The position numbers were made by a program, and so were the translations under genes. The notes beneath the pieces were generated by a model. It was not told where the DNA came from and did no database searches. It was given only the letters and a program-made list of their open reading frames with translations. A DNA stretch of 64,000 nt, from positions 2,170,001 to 2,234,000 of the forward strand of contig NZ_CP016442.1 of assembly GCF_001742165.1 (NCBI RefSeq), given 5' to 3'. This DNA comes from Burkholderia stabilis. Its GTDB lineage: Bacteria > Pseudomonadota > Gammaproteobacteria > Burkholderiales > Burkholderiaceae. Each line of letters begins with the position of its first letter. Position 1 is the first letter of the stretch. Positions 49,748 to 63,340 of this stretch are shown in pieces.

Positions 49748-49808
49748 GTGTACACACATGGATTTACATTGCATCGGAAACCCCCTAAAGTACATCCTTC
49801 GTACATCC
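49748..49808 (+). promoter_or_regulatory. Candidate vapBC operator
   Basis: GTGTACAC (49748-49755) is a perfect 8-bp palindrome. GTACATCC occurs twice as a direct repeat 11 bp apart (49790-49797, 49801-49808), ending 15 nt before the vapB ATG. About one helical turn between copies suits cooperative binding of the VapBC complex, which normally represses its own promoter. Confidence 0.6.
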
Positions 49809-49823
49809 GCATGGGAGATCGAC

Positions 49824-50060
49824 ATGCATACCACGAGGGTATTTCGGAACGGCAACTCTCAGGCCGTACGGATTCCGGCAGACCTTGCCTACGAGCGCAG
49901 CGATATCGAGCTCGAAATTGAACGGATCGGCGACGAAATCCGGATTCGGCCGGCGCGACGGCCGTTGACCGGCGTGCTCGAGAAGTTCGCGAAATTCGGG
50001 CCGGATTTCATGGCCGAAGGGCGTGGCGACCACGAGCAGGCTGACCGCGAGGGGTTGTGA
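49824..50060 (+). CDS. vapB: VapB-type antitoxin (AbrB/SpoVT fold)
   Basis: A 78-residue antitoxin. The N-terminal swapped-hairpin DNA-binding fold is marked by TTRVFRNGNSQAVRIPADL, and the acidic C terminus (FGPDFMAEGRGDHEQADREG) should block the toxin. GGGAG precedes the ATG. The stop codon overlaps the toxin start (TGATG). Confidence 0.92.
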   Translation: MHTTRVFRNGNSQAVRIPADLAYERSDIELEIERIGDEIRIRPARRPLTGVLEKFAKFGPDFMAEGRGDHEQADREGL

Positions 50061-50461
50061 TGCCGCGCTACATGCTCGACACCAACATGTGCATCTACCT
50101 GATGAAGCATCAGCCGGAACAGGTCGCAAGACGATTTGCGCAGTGCTACACGGGGGACGTCGTGATGTCGGCGATTACCTATGCCGAGCTCGAATACGGC
50201 GTGACCGTGTGCGCGAATCCCGCCAGGGAGCGCGGCAATCTTGCCGCGCTGATCGAGGATATTCCGGTTGCGCCGTTCGACGCGCCGGCCGCGCAAGCGT
50301 ACGGCCCTGTCCGCGCAGCGACCCGCGAGCGGAAGAAGGATCATCTCGACAAACTGATCGCGGCTCATGCGGTGTCGCTCGACGTCGTTCTCGTGACCAA
50401 CAACGAGCGGGATTTTGCGAGCTACCCGGGGGTGCGGCTGGAGAACTGGCTGAACGACTAG
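50060..50461 (+). CDS. vapC: VapC PIN-domain toxin ribonuclease
   Basis: A 133-residue PIN nuclease. The acidic metal-binding residues are Asp7 (MLDTNMCIY), Glu43 (TYAELEYGV), Asp97 ([11 protein letters not shown]) and Asp118 (NNERDF), so the active site looks intact. VapC toxins cut initiator tRNA or the 23S sarcin-ricin loop in known cases. ATG 50060 overlaps the vapB stop; GTG 50057 is an alternative. Complete type II module. Confidence 0.93.
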   Translation: MPRYMLDTNMCIYLMKHQPEQVARRFAQCYTGDVVMSAITYAELEYGVTVCANPARERGNLAALIEDIPVAPFDAPAAQAYGPVRAATRERKKDHLDKLIAAHAVSLDVVLVTNNERDFASYPGVRLENWLND

Positions 50462-50477
50462 CGCGCCCGGCCATGTG

Positions 50478-50519
50478 CGACGGCAATGCAGGGTATCGAT
50501 TCGCCCCGCATTGCCGTCG
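50478..50519. terminator. 12-bp inverted repeat between vapC and sdaA
   Basis: CGACGGCAATGC/GCATTGCCGTCG is a perfect 12-bp dyad with an 18-bp loop, placed between the convergent vapC and sdaA stops. There is no T-tract on either strand, so it may be a Rho-independent-like structure of low strength or a transcript-protecting hairpin. Confidence 0.5.
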
Positions 50520-50528
50520 AAAGCCGCA

Positions 50529-51917
<1,389 letters not shown>

Positions 51918-51947
51918 TTCGATACCTGCCTTGCTTTAAGAGTAGTG

Positions 51948-53081
51948 CTAGCGCGCCTGTAATGGCAGGCACGCGGCGAGCCATGCGGGCGGCGTTGGGG
52001 AAAGCTGCTGCGCGACGCGGGCATAGCGCCCGTCGAGCCGCGCGGCCAGATGAAAGAGTTCGGTGGCGTTTTTCGGGTCCCACTGCCCCGTGTAACCCGG
52101 CAAGCCGGCCTCGCGGCGCTTCGCGTCGAACGGCACCGGCGAATTCACGAATTCCTCGTGCGTTTTCTCGCCGAGCGCATACGGCACGAGCCAGTCGAGC
52201 GCGGCCGCGAGCGTCGCGCCGTTCGCGCCGCGCTCGCGCAGCCAGTTGCGGTTGAAGCGGCGCGCGGCGAGCGCGGCCGTCACCAGCGGCTGCAGGTCGT
52301 AGACCGCGTAATGCAGCGCATCGCGCTCCTCGAAGTCCCACGTCTTGCCGTCCGGGCCGATGTTGTCGGCCAGATGCTCGACGAACAGCCGCTGCGCGGC
52401 GTTCATCATCTTGCGGTCGCCGAGCGTGAACGCGGACAGCGCGATCAGCTTGATCCGGTGGCTCTGCCAGTTGTTGCGCCACGTGCCGGTGAGCGGGCGC
52501 TTCTGCGCGTCGATCTGCGCGACATACCCGGCGCCGAGCTTCGCGATGAAGGCGGCCGTCGCGTTGCGGGTCTTCACCGGCAGCGCGCTTGCCGTCATGT
52601 CGTACGCGACGATCAGGCTCTCGAAGCGCGTCTCGTCGATCGGGTTGAAACTCGGCTGATAGGTCGCGACCCACGCGGACAGGAAACGGTCGACGAGCTG
52701 CAGGTAGCGCGGCGCGTTCGTCACGCGCCAGGCGAGCGCCGCGTCGCGCATCAGGTCCATGTCCTTCAGCGCGGCCGCGCTCTGGTCGTAGATGCCCTCG
52801 TGCGGCAGCGTGCCTTCGGTGTGCACGCGCGGCATCGCCTTCGGTTGCTCGCCGATGCGCGCGTCGACGCTGCGGATCAGCGCCTGCACGCCCGGTTCGG
52901 CCTGCGTCGTCTCGCTCGCCTGCAAGGCCGGCGCCGCGCAGAAATTCATCGCGGCGCGCGCGCTGCCTGCCGCGCCGAGACCGGCGGCGAACGACAGCGA
53001 CGCGACGAGCATCGGCACGAACCGGCGCGCGCGCGGCTGCCTCTGCGCTGCACCATGGCCCGGAAACATCGGACGCACCAT
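51948..53081 (-). CDS. Exported alginate-lyase-fold protein
   Basis: A 377-residue secreted protein. The signal peptide is long and Arg-rich (residues 1-43, hydrophobic core FVPMLVASLSFAAGLGAAG). The mature part has the alpha/alpha toroid features of alginate lyase family (PL5-like) proteins: WRNNWQSHRIKLIALSAFTL with the NNxxSH-like active-site segment, and DALHYAVYDLQPL. The start ATG 53081 is chosen for AAGGAG eight bases upstream; an ATG five codons earlier lacks one. It probably cleaves a uronate polysaccharide in the periplasm, but the substrate is not shown. Set between sdaA and gcvP. Confidence 0.82.
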   Translation of the reverse strand: MVRPMFPGHGAAQRQPRARRFVPMLVASLSFAAGLGAAGSARAAMNFCAAPALQASETTQAEPGVQALIRSVDARIGEQPKAMPRVHTEGTLPHEGIYDQSAAALKDMDLMRDAALAWRVTNAPRYLQLVDRFLSAWVATYQPSFNPIDETRFESLIVAYDMTASALPVKTRNATAAFIAKLGAGYVAQIDAQKRPLTGTWRNNWQSHRIKLIALSAFTLGDRKMMNAAQRLFVEHLADNIGPDGKTWDFEERDALHYAVYDLQPLVTAALAARRFNRNWLRERGANGATLAAALDWLVPYALGEKTHEEFVNSPVPFDAKRREAGLPGYTGQWDPKNATELFHLAARLDGRYARVAQQLSPTPPAWLAACLPLQAR

Positions 53082-53162
53082 GCGGAACTCCTTCATTGGC
53101 TGGATCGCGTGTGATGTTAGCCGGATTGGCGAACGAACGTGAACCGGTTCGAGCGGCGAACG

Positions 53163-53196
53163 AAAAAACCGCACGCAACACGGGGTTGCGTGCGGT
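53163..53196 (-). terminator. Intrinsic terminator of gcvTHP
   Basis: A perfect 12-bp stem ACCGCACGCAAC (53168-53179)/GTTGCGTGCGGT (53185-53196), loop of five, followed on the minus strand by six T residues. It lies 36 nt after the gcvP stop and separates the gcv operon from the polysaccharide-lyase-like gene. Confidence 0.92.
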
Positions 53197-53232
53197 GTGG
53201 TCACCATCGGACGGCTCCGGGCCTGGCGCGCG

Positions 53233-56160
<2,928 letters not shown>

Positions 56161-56222
56161 GGCGTGACTCTGGTCCCGCGCGGGCGGCTGGCGGCCGGCC
56201 CCGCGCGGTTCGGGTAAGGAAA

Positions 56223-56603
56223 TTAGTCGATCAGCTTGGTGTAGGCGGCTGCGTCGATCAGCTTGTCGGTCGATGCGCCGGCCGCGAGCTTGATCTTGAA
56301 CAACCACACGCCGTACGCGTCGCTGTTCACTTCTTCCGGCGTGTCGACGGCTTCTTCATTGATCGCGACGATCTCGCCGGACACCGGCGAGTAGATGTCG
56401 GATGCTGCCTTCACCGATTCGACGACACCGACGGCGTCGCCTTCCTTCACCGACTTGCCGACTGCCGGCAGCTCGAGGAAGACGATGTCGCCGAGCGTGC
56501 TCTGCGCGTGATCGGTGATGCCGACCGTCAGCGTGCCGTCTGCCTCGGTGCGGATCCACTCGTGTTCGTCGGTGTATTTCAGATCGGCCGGGACGTTGCT
56601 CAT
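56223..56603 (-). CDS. gcvH: Glycine cleavage system H protein
   Basis: The 126-residue lipoyl carrier. The lipoylated lysine is Lys65 in [12 protein letters not shown], and the family start [12 protein letters not shown] is present. The ATG at 56603 has AGGAG upstream. Second gene of gcvTHP. Confidence 0.97.
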   Translation of the reverse strand: MSNVPADLKYTDEHEWIRTEADGTLTVGITDHAQSTLGDIVFLELPAVGKSVKEGDAVGVVESVKAASDIYSPVSGEIVAINEEAVDTPEEVNSDAYGVWLFKIKLAAGASTDKLIDAAAYTKLID

Positions 56604-56721
56604 CGGATGCTCCTGGATAAAAAGGTGTAATTCGTTTTTGCTGGCGCGCCGCCGGGGCGCGCCGGGGTGGGTTGCGCCGGGCGCCATCTCCCGGCTTCCC
56701 GGGAGGCGGGCCCCCCGGCCG

Positions 56722-57840
56722 TTACGCAGCGAGGACCTTGCCGTTGCGCACGAACGGCAGTTTTACCACGCGCGCGGGAAGATTCTTGTCTCGAATTTGC
56801 ACATGGATCGTGTCGCCGATCTGGACGGCCGCCGGCACGCGCGCGAACGCGATCGATTCCTGCATCGACGGCGAGAACGTGCCGCTCGTGATCTCGCCTT
56901 CGCCGTGCGGCGTGACGACCTTCTGGTGCGCGCGCAGCACGCCGCCCGCCTTGCCGTTTTCCTTCTGCAGGATCAGGCCGACGAATGCGGCGCGCGTGCC
57001 GTCGCGCTCCAGCGCGGCGCGGCCGACGAAGTCGCGCGGCGCGGCGAGGTCGACCGTCCACGCGAGGCCCGCGTCGAGCGGGGAGACGGTGTCGTCCATG
57101 TCCTGGCCGTACAGGTTCATGCCGGCCTCGAGGCGCAGCGTGTCGCGCGCGCCGAGCCCGCACGGGCGCACGCCGTTTTGCTGCAGTGCAGCCCACAGCG
57201 CTTCGACGTGCGCGGCCGGGACGATCACTTCGAAGCCGTCTTCACCGGTGTAGCCGGTGCGCGCGATGGTGAGATCGCCGAACGGCGTGCCGGCGACCTG
57301 TGCGGCGTTGAACGGCTTCAGCTCGCTCGTCGCGGCGCGTGCGGCGGGCACGGTCGTCCAGGCTTTTTCGCGGGCGTTCGGGCCCTGCACGGCGACGATC
57401 GCGAAATCGCGGCGCGGCGCGATCGTGAGGCCGTAGCCGCCTTGTTCGTTGAGCTGGTTGAACCACGCGATGTCTTTCTCGGCGGTGCCGGCGTTGACGA
57501 CGACGCGGAAGAAGTCTTCGGTGAAGTAGTAGACGATCAGGTCGTCGATGACGCCGCCCTGCGGGTTGAGCAGGCACGAGTAGAGCGCCTTGCCGGGCGT
57601 CTTGAGCTTGCCGACGTTGTTCGCGATCGCGTGCTCGAAGAATGCGCGCACGCGGCTGCCGGTGAAATCGACGACGCACATGTGCGACACGTCGAACATG
57701 CCGGCGTCGGTGCGCACGGCTTCGTGTTCTTCGATCTGCGAGCCGTAGTTGACGGGCATGTCCCAGCCGCCGAAGTCGACCATGCGGGCATTGAGCGCGC
57801 GGTGCGCGGCGTTGAGCGGGGTGTGATTCAGTGCAGTCAT
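56722..57840 (-). CDS. gcvT: Glycine cleavage system aminomethyltransferase, T protein
   Basis: A 372-residue folate-dependent enzyme that releases ammonia from the aminomethyl-lipoyl arm and forms 5,10-methylene-tetrahydrofolate. Recognisable segments are [39 protein letters not shown] and [20 protein letters not shown] with the catalytic Asp. It is the first gene of the operon, behind the glycine riboswitch; 118 nt separate it from gcvH. Confidence 0.97.
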   Translation of the reverse strand: MTALNHTPLNAAHRALNARMVDFGGWDMPVNYGSQIEEHEAVRTDAGMFDVSHMCVVDFTGSRVRAFFEHAIANNVGKLKTPGKALYSCLLNPQGGVIDDLIVYYFTEDFFRVVVNAGTAEKDIAWFNQLNEQGGYGLTIAPRRDFAIVAVQGPNAREKAWTTVPAARAATSELKPFNAAQVAGTPFGDLTIARTGYTGEDGFEVIVPAAHVEALWAALQQNGVRPCGLGARDTLRLEAGMNLYGQDMDDTVSPLDAGLAWTVDLAAPRDFVGRAALERDGTRAAFVGLILQKENGKAGGVLRAHQKVVTPHGEGEITSGTFSPSMQESIAFARVPAAVQIGDTIHVQIRDKNLPARVVKLPFVRNGKVLAA

Positions 57841-57928
57841 CGAGGCCTCAGGCAAGGCGCTTGCGCGCGGATCAGAACGGCCATGTGCCGACCGCCGCGG
57901 CCGATGCCTGCGAGCGATCCGGTACATG

Positions 57929-58190
57929 CCCCTCTGTCCTCGATACCTGAGAGATTGCGCCGCGGGCAAAGCCCGGCGAACGCGCGCCCCTTCGGTGGGC
58001 AGCTTGCCCGCGCAGCATGTGCGCAGCGGGCTACTGCCGCTCTCCAGAGTGCGGGGAGTGCGGCCCGCGCAATGCGCGGACGGGATTCCCCGACGCGGTC
58101 GGTCCTTTTGCCTGAGAGTTTGCGGGTGTGCCCCTTCGGCGGCGCGACCGGCGTTGCTAGCTACGCCGGTCACACGCTCTCCCGACGCGT
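57929..58190 (-). ncRNA. Tandem glycine riboswitch
   Basis: Two consecutive aptamers upstream of gcvT. Read on the minus strand, aptamer 1 (about 58190-58098) runs from CGGGAGAG through GCCGAAGGGGCA to AAACTCTCAGGCAAAAGGACC. Aptamer 2 (about 58050-57929) runs from CTCTGGAGAG through CACCGAAGGGGC to AATCTCTCAGGTATCGAGGAC. These are the conserved cores of both halves. In known cases glycine binding turns gcv expression on, so excess glycine is burned. About 90 nt remain between aptamer 2 and the ATG for an expression platform. Confidence 0.95.
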
Positions 58191-58307
58191 GCGGGCGACT
58201 GTACGCGAGCAGGTGGGCATTGTCAATTTGAGTAAAAGAATGTCGCTTCGCGACAAGCGGCGGCAGCCGGTGCCGCCGCTTTTTCCGCTCCGGCGGGCGC
58301 CGGCGCG

Positions 58308-58670
58308 TTACTCGCCGATCGCGCGCGCGGCCGTGTCGAGTTCCTGGTTCAGCACGCGCTGCTCGTCGCCGGACAGGCCGCCGCTGTGCTGCGCCGACAT
58401 GTCGTTCGCTTCCTGACGGATCACGTCGAGGCGGTGGTGCAGCTGCGCGCCGTACGGCGGCGGGTAGTAGCCGCCGTTCACGCGCGCATCGATACGGCGG
58501 TGCAGGTTGTCGATCCGGCCCTGGATCTGCTGCATGCGCTCGTTCGCGACGACCTGCGGATTCGGCCGCGGCGGGGGGGCCGGACGGACCGGCTGCGGCG
58601 GCTGCACGATACAGGCCGCGAGCGAGGAAACCAGGACGCAGCATGCTGCCGCGCGAATCAACCGTTGCAT
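58308..58670 (-). CDS. Small lipoprotein, hypothetical
   Basis: A 120-residue protein with a lipoprotein signal: hydrophobic segment then SSLAAC, lipidated Cys20. A Pro-rich linker ([14 protein letters not shown]) is followed by a helical region with repeated Arg/His/Asp ([20 protein letters not shown]). The start at 58670 is set by GGAG seven bases upstream; an ATG two codons earlier sits too close to that site. Outer-membrane or periplasmic anchoring is likely; function unknown. Common in Burkholderia as a hypothetical. Confidence 0.75.
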   Translation of the reverse strand: MQRLIRAAACCVLVSSLAACIVQPPQPVRPAPPPRPNPQVVANERMQQIQGRIDNLHRRIDARVNGGYYPPPYGAQLHHRLDVIRQEANDMSAQHSGGLSGDEQRVLNQELDTAARAIGE

Positions 58671-58837
58671 CAACATTCTCCAGACGGATTGGTGTCGGAT
58701 CGACTTTTTTGAGAAACGCATCAGACTAGCCTGACGCTGACTTTCGTTCCCCCGACAGTTGTAACCGAATGTTCTCGTCAGCTTCGGCGTACGCGCTGCG
58801 GCCGGCCGAGGCCGGCGGCAATCGGCGGCAAACGGCG

Positions 58838-59890
58838 TCAGACCGTGCGGCGCACGAACGGCAGCCGGCGGCCGTCGTGCTCGCTCTGCGCGGCGAGCTC
58901 GATGATCGTCATCACGTCGACGGCGTCCTGCGCGGTGACCGGGAACGGCGCGCCGTCGCGGATCGATGCGGTGAGTGCGCGGTAGAACTCCGCGTACTGG
59001 CCGTCGAGCGTCGGCACCGGGCGCTCGACCTCGACTTCGCCGTCGAGCACGCGCAGCAGGCCGGGCGGGTTGCCGCCGCCGAACTCGACGTCGTCCGCGG
59101 TGAGGCCGGCCTTGAGCTGGTCTTCCTGCGTGTCGAGCCCGAACTTCTGATAGCTGCCGCGCGTGCCGTGCAGCGTGAAGCGCGCGGGCTCGATCGCCGA
59201 CAGTGCACTCGCATGCAGCGCGACGTCCTTGTCCGGATAGCCGAGCAGCAGGTGCACGAAGTCGGGCGCCGTGCCGTGGTCGCGGCGTGTCTTGACGGTC
59301 GCGCTCACCGTTTCCGGCAGGCCGAACAGTGCGATCGCCTGGTCGATCAGGTGCGGGCCGAGGTCGAGCAGCAGGCCGCCGCCGCGCGCCGGTTCTTCGC
59401 GCCAGCGCGTGCGCGGCGTCGGCCGGAAGCGGTCGAAGTGCGATGCGAAATAGGTGAGCCGGCCGAGTTCGCCCGATTCGACGACACGGCGCACGGTGAG
59501 GAAGTCGCCGTCCCAGCGGCGGTTGTGGAACGGCGCGAACAGGCGGCTGCGCGCATTCGCGAGCCGCGCGAGCGCGAGCGCCTCGTCGGCGGTGAGCGTG
59601 ACGGGCTTGTCGACGACCACGTGACGACCGGCTTCGAGCACCTGGCGCGCGAGCGTGAAGTGCGTGTCGTTCGGCGTGGCGATCACCACGCATTCGATGT
59701 CGTCGAGGCCGAGCAGCGTGTCGAGGTCGGGGACGACGCGTGCGCCCGGATACGCGGCTTGCGCGCGATCGGGCTGGCCCGTCGCGATCGCGGCGACTTC
59801 AGTACGGCCGCTCGTGGCGATCACCGGCGCGTGGAACGTCGCGCCGGCGAAACCGAAACCCATCAAACCAACCCTGAGCAATGACGACAT
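58838..59890 (-). CDS. Gfo/Idh/MocA-family oxidoreductase
   Basis: A 350-residue NAD(P)-dependent dehydrogenase. It has an N-terminal Rossmann domain (LRVGLMGFGFAGATFHAPVI), a dinucleotide-domain end motif HVVVDKPVTLT (the family's EKP with Asp for Glu), and a C-terminal alpha/beta domain with GGGLLLDLGPHLIDQAIALF, whose Asp-x6-His fits the catalytic pair. It resembles E. coli YdgJ-type proteins. Acts on a sugar or cyclitol; substrate unknown. Monocistronic. Confidence 0.9.
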   Translation of the reverse strand: MSSLLRVGLMGFGFAGATFHAPVIATSGRTEVAAIATGQPDRAQAAYPGARVVPDLDTLLGLDDIECVVIATPNDTHFTLARQVLEAGRHVVVDKPVTLTADEALALARLANARSRLFAPFHNRRWDGDFLTVRRVVESGELGRLTYFASHFDRFRPTPRTRWREEPARGGGLLLDLGPHLIDQAIALFGLPETVSATVKTRRDHGTAPDFVHLLLGYPDKDVALHASALSAIEPARFTLHGTRGSYQKFGLDTQEDQLKAGLTADDVEFGGGNPPGLLRVLDGEVEVERPVPTLDGQYAEFYRALTASIRDGAPFPVTAQDAVDVMTIIELAAQSEHDGRRLPFVRRTV

Positions 59891-60133
59891 GGCAATCCCT
59901 GGCTGCGAAGGAAATTTATAGGATGGCGCGCCGGGGCGGCGCGAAGACGACCGGCTATTTTGGCATGACGCCGACGCGCTTACCGGCCCGTTGGGCGAAA
60001 CGCACGACGAGAGGGGGCGCGTGCGCAAGCGAAGCCGGCATTTTGCGCGGGCTCGCACTCCGCACGTGCCTGGCTGCGTGCCTGACGTTTCCGTGAGCGG
60101 CCGGCGCGCGGCCGCGACCACCGCCGCACCACG

Positions 60134-60820
60134 TCATGCGGCCGCCCGCCGCCGCAATACGGCAGCCGCGACTTGCCGCGCCCACACGGCGCATGCGGCT
60201 TCGCCGGGATGGAAACCGTCCTCGGCCATCAGGTGGCGCTCGAGCGGCAGCGCGACGCGCAGGAACGTGCAGTGCGGCTGCATCCCGGCCCAGCCGGCGA
60301 GCGCCGTGTTGAGCCGCTTCGCGCGCAGCCCGAGATACCACGCGAGCGGTTGCGGCAGCGCCGGAAAGCGCTCCATCGGCGGCACTGCCGACAGGATCAC
60401 GTGCCGGACCTGGAAGCGCGCGGCGAGCAGCCGGACGAGCTCGGCCTGCGCCGCCTGCCAGCGCGCCGGCGGCACGCCGCCCGTCACGTCGTTGACGCCG
60501 AGCGACGTCACGGCCACGTCGAACGGCGCGGCGGGTTCGACGGCGAGCCAGTCGACGAGCTCCTGCGTGGTCAGGCCCGTGCGCGCGAGCAGCTTCCAGC
60601 TGACACGATGCGTGGCCGCCAGCGCGCTCGCCAGTTGCCCGGACAGCGCGTCGCGCTGCGTCGCGACGCCGACGACCAGCACGCGCAGCGGCGGGCCGTC
60701 GCCGGCGACGCCGTCGCGCGGGCCGGCTGCTTCGGGCAGCCGCGGCGTGACGCGCCGCACGTAGCGCCCCTGTGCGAACAGCAGCGGGCCGAGGGCGGCG
60801 GTGGCGAACGGGTATCCCAT
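60134..60820 (-). CDS. SGNH/GDSL-type protein lacking the usual GDS block
   Basis: A 228-residue protein of the SGNH hydrolase fold. Block III (TSLGVNDVTGG) and block V (DGFHPGEAA, with the Asp-x2-His pair) are present. At block I, where the family has a GDS serine right after the first strand, it reads RVLVVGVATQRDALSGQ: the strand runs straight into the following helix. This looks like an in-frame loss of about eight residues including the nucleophile. The rest of the frame is intact. If correct, esterase activity should be lost. ATG 60820 chosen because upstream sequence is non-conserved. Confidence 0.75.
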   Translation of the reverse strand: MGYPFATAALGPLLFAQGRYVRRVTPRLPEAAGPRDGVAGDGPPLRVLVVGVATQRDALSGQLASALAATHRVSWKLLARTGLTTQELVDWLAVEPAAPFDVAVTSLGVNDVTGGVPPARWQAAQAELVRLLAARFQVRHVILSAVPPMERFPALPQPLAWYLGLRAKRLNTALAGWAGMQPHCTFLRVALPLERHLMAEDGFHPGEAACAVWARQVAAAVLRRRAAA

Positions 60821-61129
60821 GATGTCGATCCGGTGGCGGTTGTGGGCTGGCGCAGCGCGGCGCCAGGGTGTGCATCGATGTGCGCCTATTGTGTCCGATC
60901 GCTGCGCGAATGGGGCCGGATTGGCCGTCCGGACAGGGGGCGACTGCCCGAGCGGACAGGGGATGGCCGCGCAGCCGGCCCGCGCAGCCCCGTCCGGCGG
61001 CGCGCCCGAAATGCGCGCCGCCGACGTGTTAACATGCGCGTCCTGCCTGCGTGTCCGCTTGCTTCGCCAGCCTGCCGCGCACGGCATCCTCCCGGCGTTC
61101 CGCCGTCAACCGCAATACCATCCGCCATC
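60821..61129. other. Spacer between divergent SGNH-type gene and rep
   Basis: No gene or clear promoter. The reading frames seen through it are extensions of flanking genes without similarity. TTAACATGCG at 61029-61038 is the only AT-rich patch and could be part of the rep promoter. Confidence 0.35.
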
Positions 61130-63217
61130 ATGTCCGCAGGCCTCAATCCCGCCCAGAACGAAGCGGTGCGCTACCTCGACGGTCCCTGTCTCGTGCTCGC
61201 CGGCGCGGGCAGCGGCAAGACCCGCGTGATCACGCAGAAGATCGCGCACCTGATCGAAGCGAAAGGCTTCGAGCCGCGCCACATCGCCGCCGTCACGTTC
61301 ACGAACAAGGCGGCCGCCGAAATGCGCGAGCGCGTGGGGAAGCTGCTCGAGGGCAAGACGCTCACCACGCCCGGCAAGGAAGGCCGCAAGGTGCCCGTCA
61401 ACCAGCTCACCGTCTGCACGTTCCACTCGCTCGGCGTGCAGATCCTGCGCCAGGAGGCCGAGCACGTCGGCCTGAAGCCGCAGTTCTCGATCATGGATTC
61501 GGACGACTGCTTCGGGATGGTGCAGGAGCAGCTCGGCACGACCGACAAGGGCCTGATCCGCAAGATCCAGAGCATCATCTCGCTGTGGAAGAACGGCCTG
61601 ATCATGCCCGACGAGGCGATGGCGATCGCGGCCAACGAGGATGAGCACCAGGCCGCGCTGGTCTACCGCAACTACGTCGCGACGCTCCACGCCTACCAGG
61701 CGGTCGACTTCGACGACCTGATCCGCCTGCCCGCCGAGCTGTTCGCGAAGAACGAACAGGTGCGCGACCGCTGGCAGAACAAGCTGCGCTACCTGCTGAT
61801 CGACGAGTACCAGGACACCAACGCGTGCCAGTACGAACTGCTGAAGCTGCTCGCGGGCCCGCGCGCCGCGTTCACGGCGGTCGGCGACGACGACCAGGCG
61901 ATCTACGGCTGGCGAGGCGCTACGCTCGAGAACCTCGCGCAGCTCGGCAAGGATTTCCCGAAGCTGCACCTGGTCAAGCTCGAGCAGAACTACCGGTCGA
62001 CGGTGCGCATCCTCACCGCCGCGAACAATGTGATCGCGAACAACCCGAAGCTGTTCGAGAAGAAGCTGTGGTCCGAGCACGGGATGGGCGATTCGATCAC
62101 CGTCACGCCGTGCAACGACGAGGAGCACGAGGCCGAATCGGTCGTGTTCCGGCTGTCGGCGCACAAGTTCGAGCGGCGCGCGCAGTTTCGCGACTACGCG
62201 ATCCTGTATCGCGGCAACTTCCAGGCGCGGATCTTCGAGCAGGTGCTGCGGCGCGAGCGCATCCCGTACGTGCTGTCGGGCGGCCAGTCGTTCTTCGACA
62301 AGGCCGAGATCAAGGACCTGTGCGCGTACCTGCGCCTGATCGCGAACGCCGACGACGATCCCGCGTTCATCCGCGCGGTCACGACGCCGCGCCGCGGGAT
62401 CGGCAACACGACGCTCGAAGCGCTCGGCTCGTTCGCGGGCCAGGCGAAGGTGTCGCTGTTCGAAGCCGTGTACATGGGCGGGATCGAGGCGCGGCTGTCC
62501 GCGCGCCAGGTCGAGCCGCTGCGCATGTTCTGCGACTTCATCCAGCGCCTGACCGACCGCGCGGACAAGGAGCCCGCGACCGTCGTGCTCGACGACATGA
62601 TGGAGGCGATCCACTACGAAGCGTACCTGTACGACGCGTTCGACGAGCGTCAGGCGCAGTCGAAGTGGCAGAACGTGCTCGAATTCCTCGAATGGCTGAA
62701 GCGCAAGGGCACGAAGCCCGAGGCGGAGGCCGTCGACGGCGAGGCGGAAGGTTTCCACAACGCGGACGGGCTCGCCGATACGGGCAAGAACCTGCTCGGC
62801 CTGATCCAGACCGTCGCGCTGATGTCGATGCTCGAAGGCAAGGAGGAGGACCCGGACGCCGTGCGGCTGTCGACCGTCCATGCGTCGAAGGGGCTCGAGT
62901 ATCCGCACGTGTTCCTGGTCGGCGTCGAGGAGGGCATCATGCCGCACCGCGGCGGCAGCGAGGACGACGGCCCGATCGACAACGAGCGGATCGAGGAAGA
63001 GCGCCGGCTGATGTACGTCGCGATCACGCGCGCGCAACGCAGCCTGCACCTGAACTGGTGCAAGAAGCGCAAGCGGGCGCGCGAGACGGTCGTGTGCGAG
63101 CCGTCTCGCTTCATCCCCGAGATGGGCCTCGACGAAGCGCCGCCGCCCACGCCGGAAGAGGCGCCGATGTCGCCGAAGGACCGGCTCGCGAGCCTGAAGG
63201 CGCTGCTGCAGAAGTGA
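61130..63217 (+). CDS. rep: ATP-dependent DNA helicase Rep
   Basis: A 695-residue superfamily 1A 3'-5' helicase. Walker A is AGAGSGKT at residues 24-31; other motifs are AAVTFTNKAAAEMRERV, LIDEYQDTN, GDDDQAIYGWRGA, LEQNYRST, STVHASKGLEYPHVFLVG and RRLMYVAITRAQ. Segment by segment it is closer to Rep (LNPAQNEAV start, RWQNKLRYLLIDEYQDTN, ANNVIANNPKLFEKKLWSE) than to UvrD. It clears proteins ahead of the replication fork. The ATG at 61130 matches the family start. Confidence 0.95.
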   Translation: MSAGLNPAQNEAVRYLDGPCLVLAGAGSGKTRVITQKIAHLIEAKGFEPRHIAAVTFTNKAAAEMRERVGKLLEGKTLTTPGKEGRKVPVNQLTVCTFHSLGVQILRQEAEHVGLKPQFSIMDSDDCFGMVQEQLGTTDKGLIRKIQSIISLWKNGLIMPDEAMAIAANEDEHQAALVYRNYVATLHAYQAVDFDDLIRLPAELFAKNEQVRDRWQNKLRYLLIDEYQDTNACQYELLKLLAGPRAAFTAVGDDDQAIYGWRGATLENLAQLGKDFPKLHLVKLEQNYRSTVRILTAANNVIANNPKLFEKKLWSEHGMGDSITVTPCNDEEHEAESVVFRLSAHKFERRAQFRDYAILYRGNFQARIFEQVLRRERIPYVLSGGQSFFDKAEIKDLCAYLRLIANADDDPAFIRAVTTPRRGIGNTTLEALGSFAGQAKVSLFEAVYMGGIEARLSARQVEPLRMFCDFIQRLTDRADKEPATVVLDDMMEAIHYEAYLYDAFDERQAQSKWQNVLEFLEWLKRKGTKPEAEAVDGEAEGFHNADGLADTGKNLLGLIQTVALMSMLEGKEEDPDAVRLSTVHASKGLEYPHVFLVGVEEGIMPHRGGSEDDGPIDNERIEEERRLMYVAITRAQRSLHLNWCKKRKRARETVVCEPSRFIPEMGLDEAPPPTPEEAPMSPKDRLASLKALLQK

Positions 63218-63284
63218 TGCGGCAGAAGTGACGCGGCGCGGCGCCGTGGTGCGCGATGCGATCCGGCGGCCGGCGATCCGCAAA

Positions 63285-63327
63285 GACAAAACCCCCGCGA
63301 TGCGCGTGCGTCGCGGGGGTTTTTTGT
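63285..63327. terminator. Bidirectional intrinsic terminator after rep
   Basis: ACCCCCGCGA (63291-63300)/TCGCGGGGGT (63311-63320), a perfect 10-bp stem with A-run on the left and T6 on the right. Sits between the convergent rep and cytochrome genes. Confidence 0.92.
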
Positions 63328-63340
63328 TGGCCGGCTGGCG

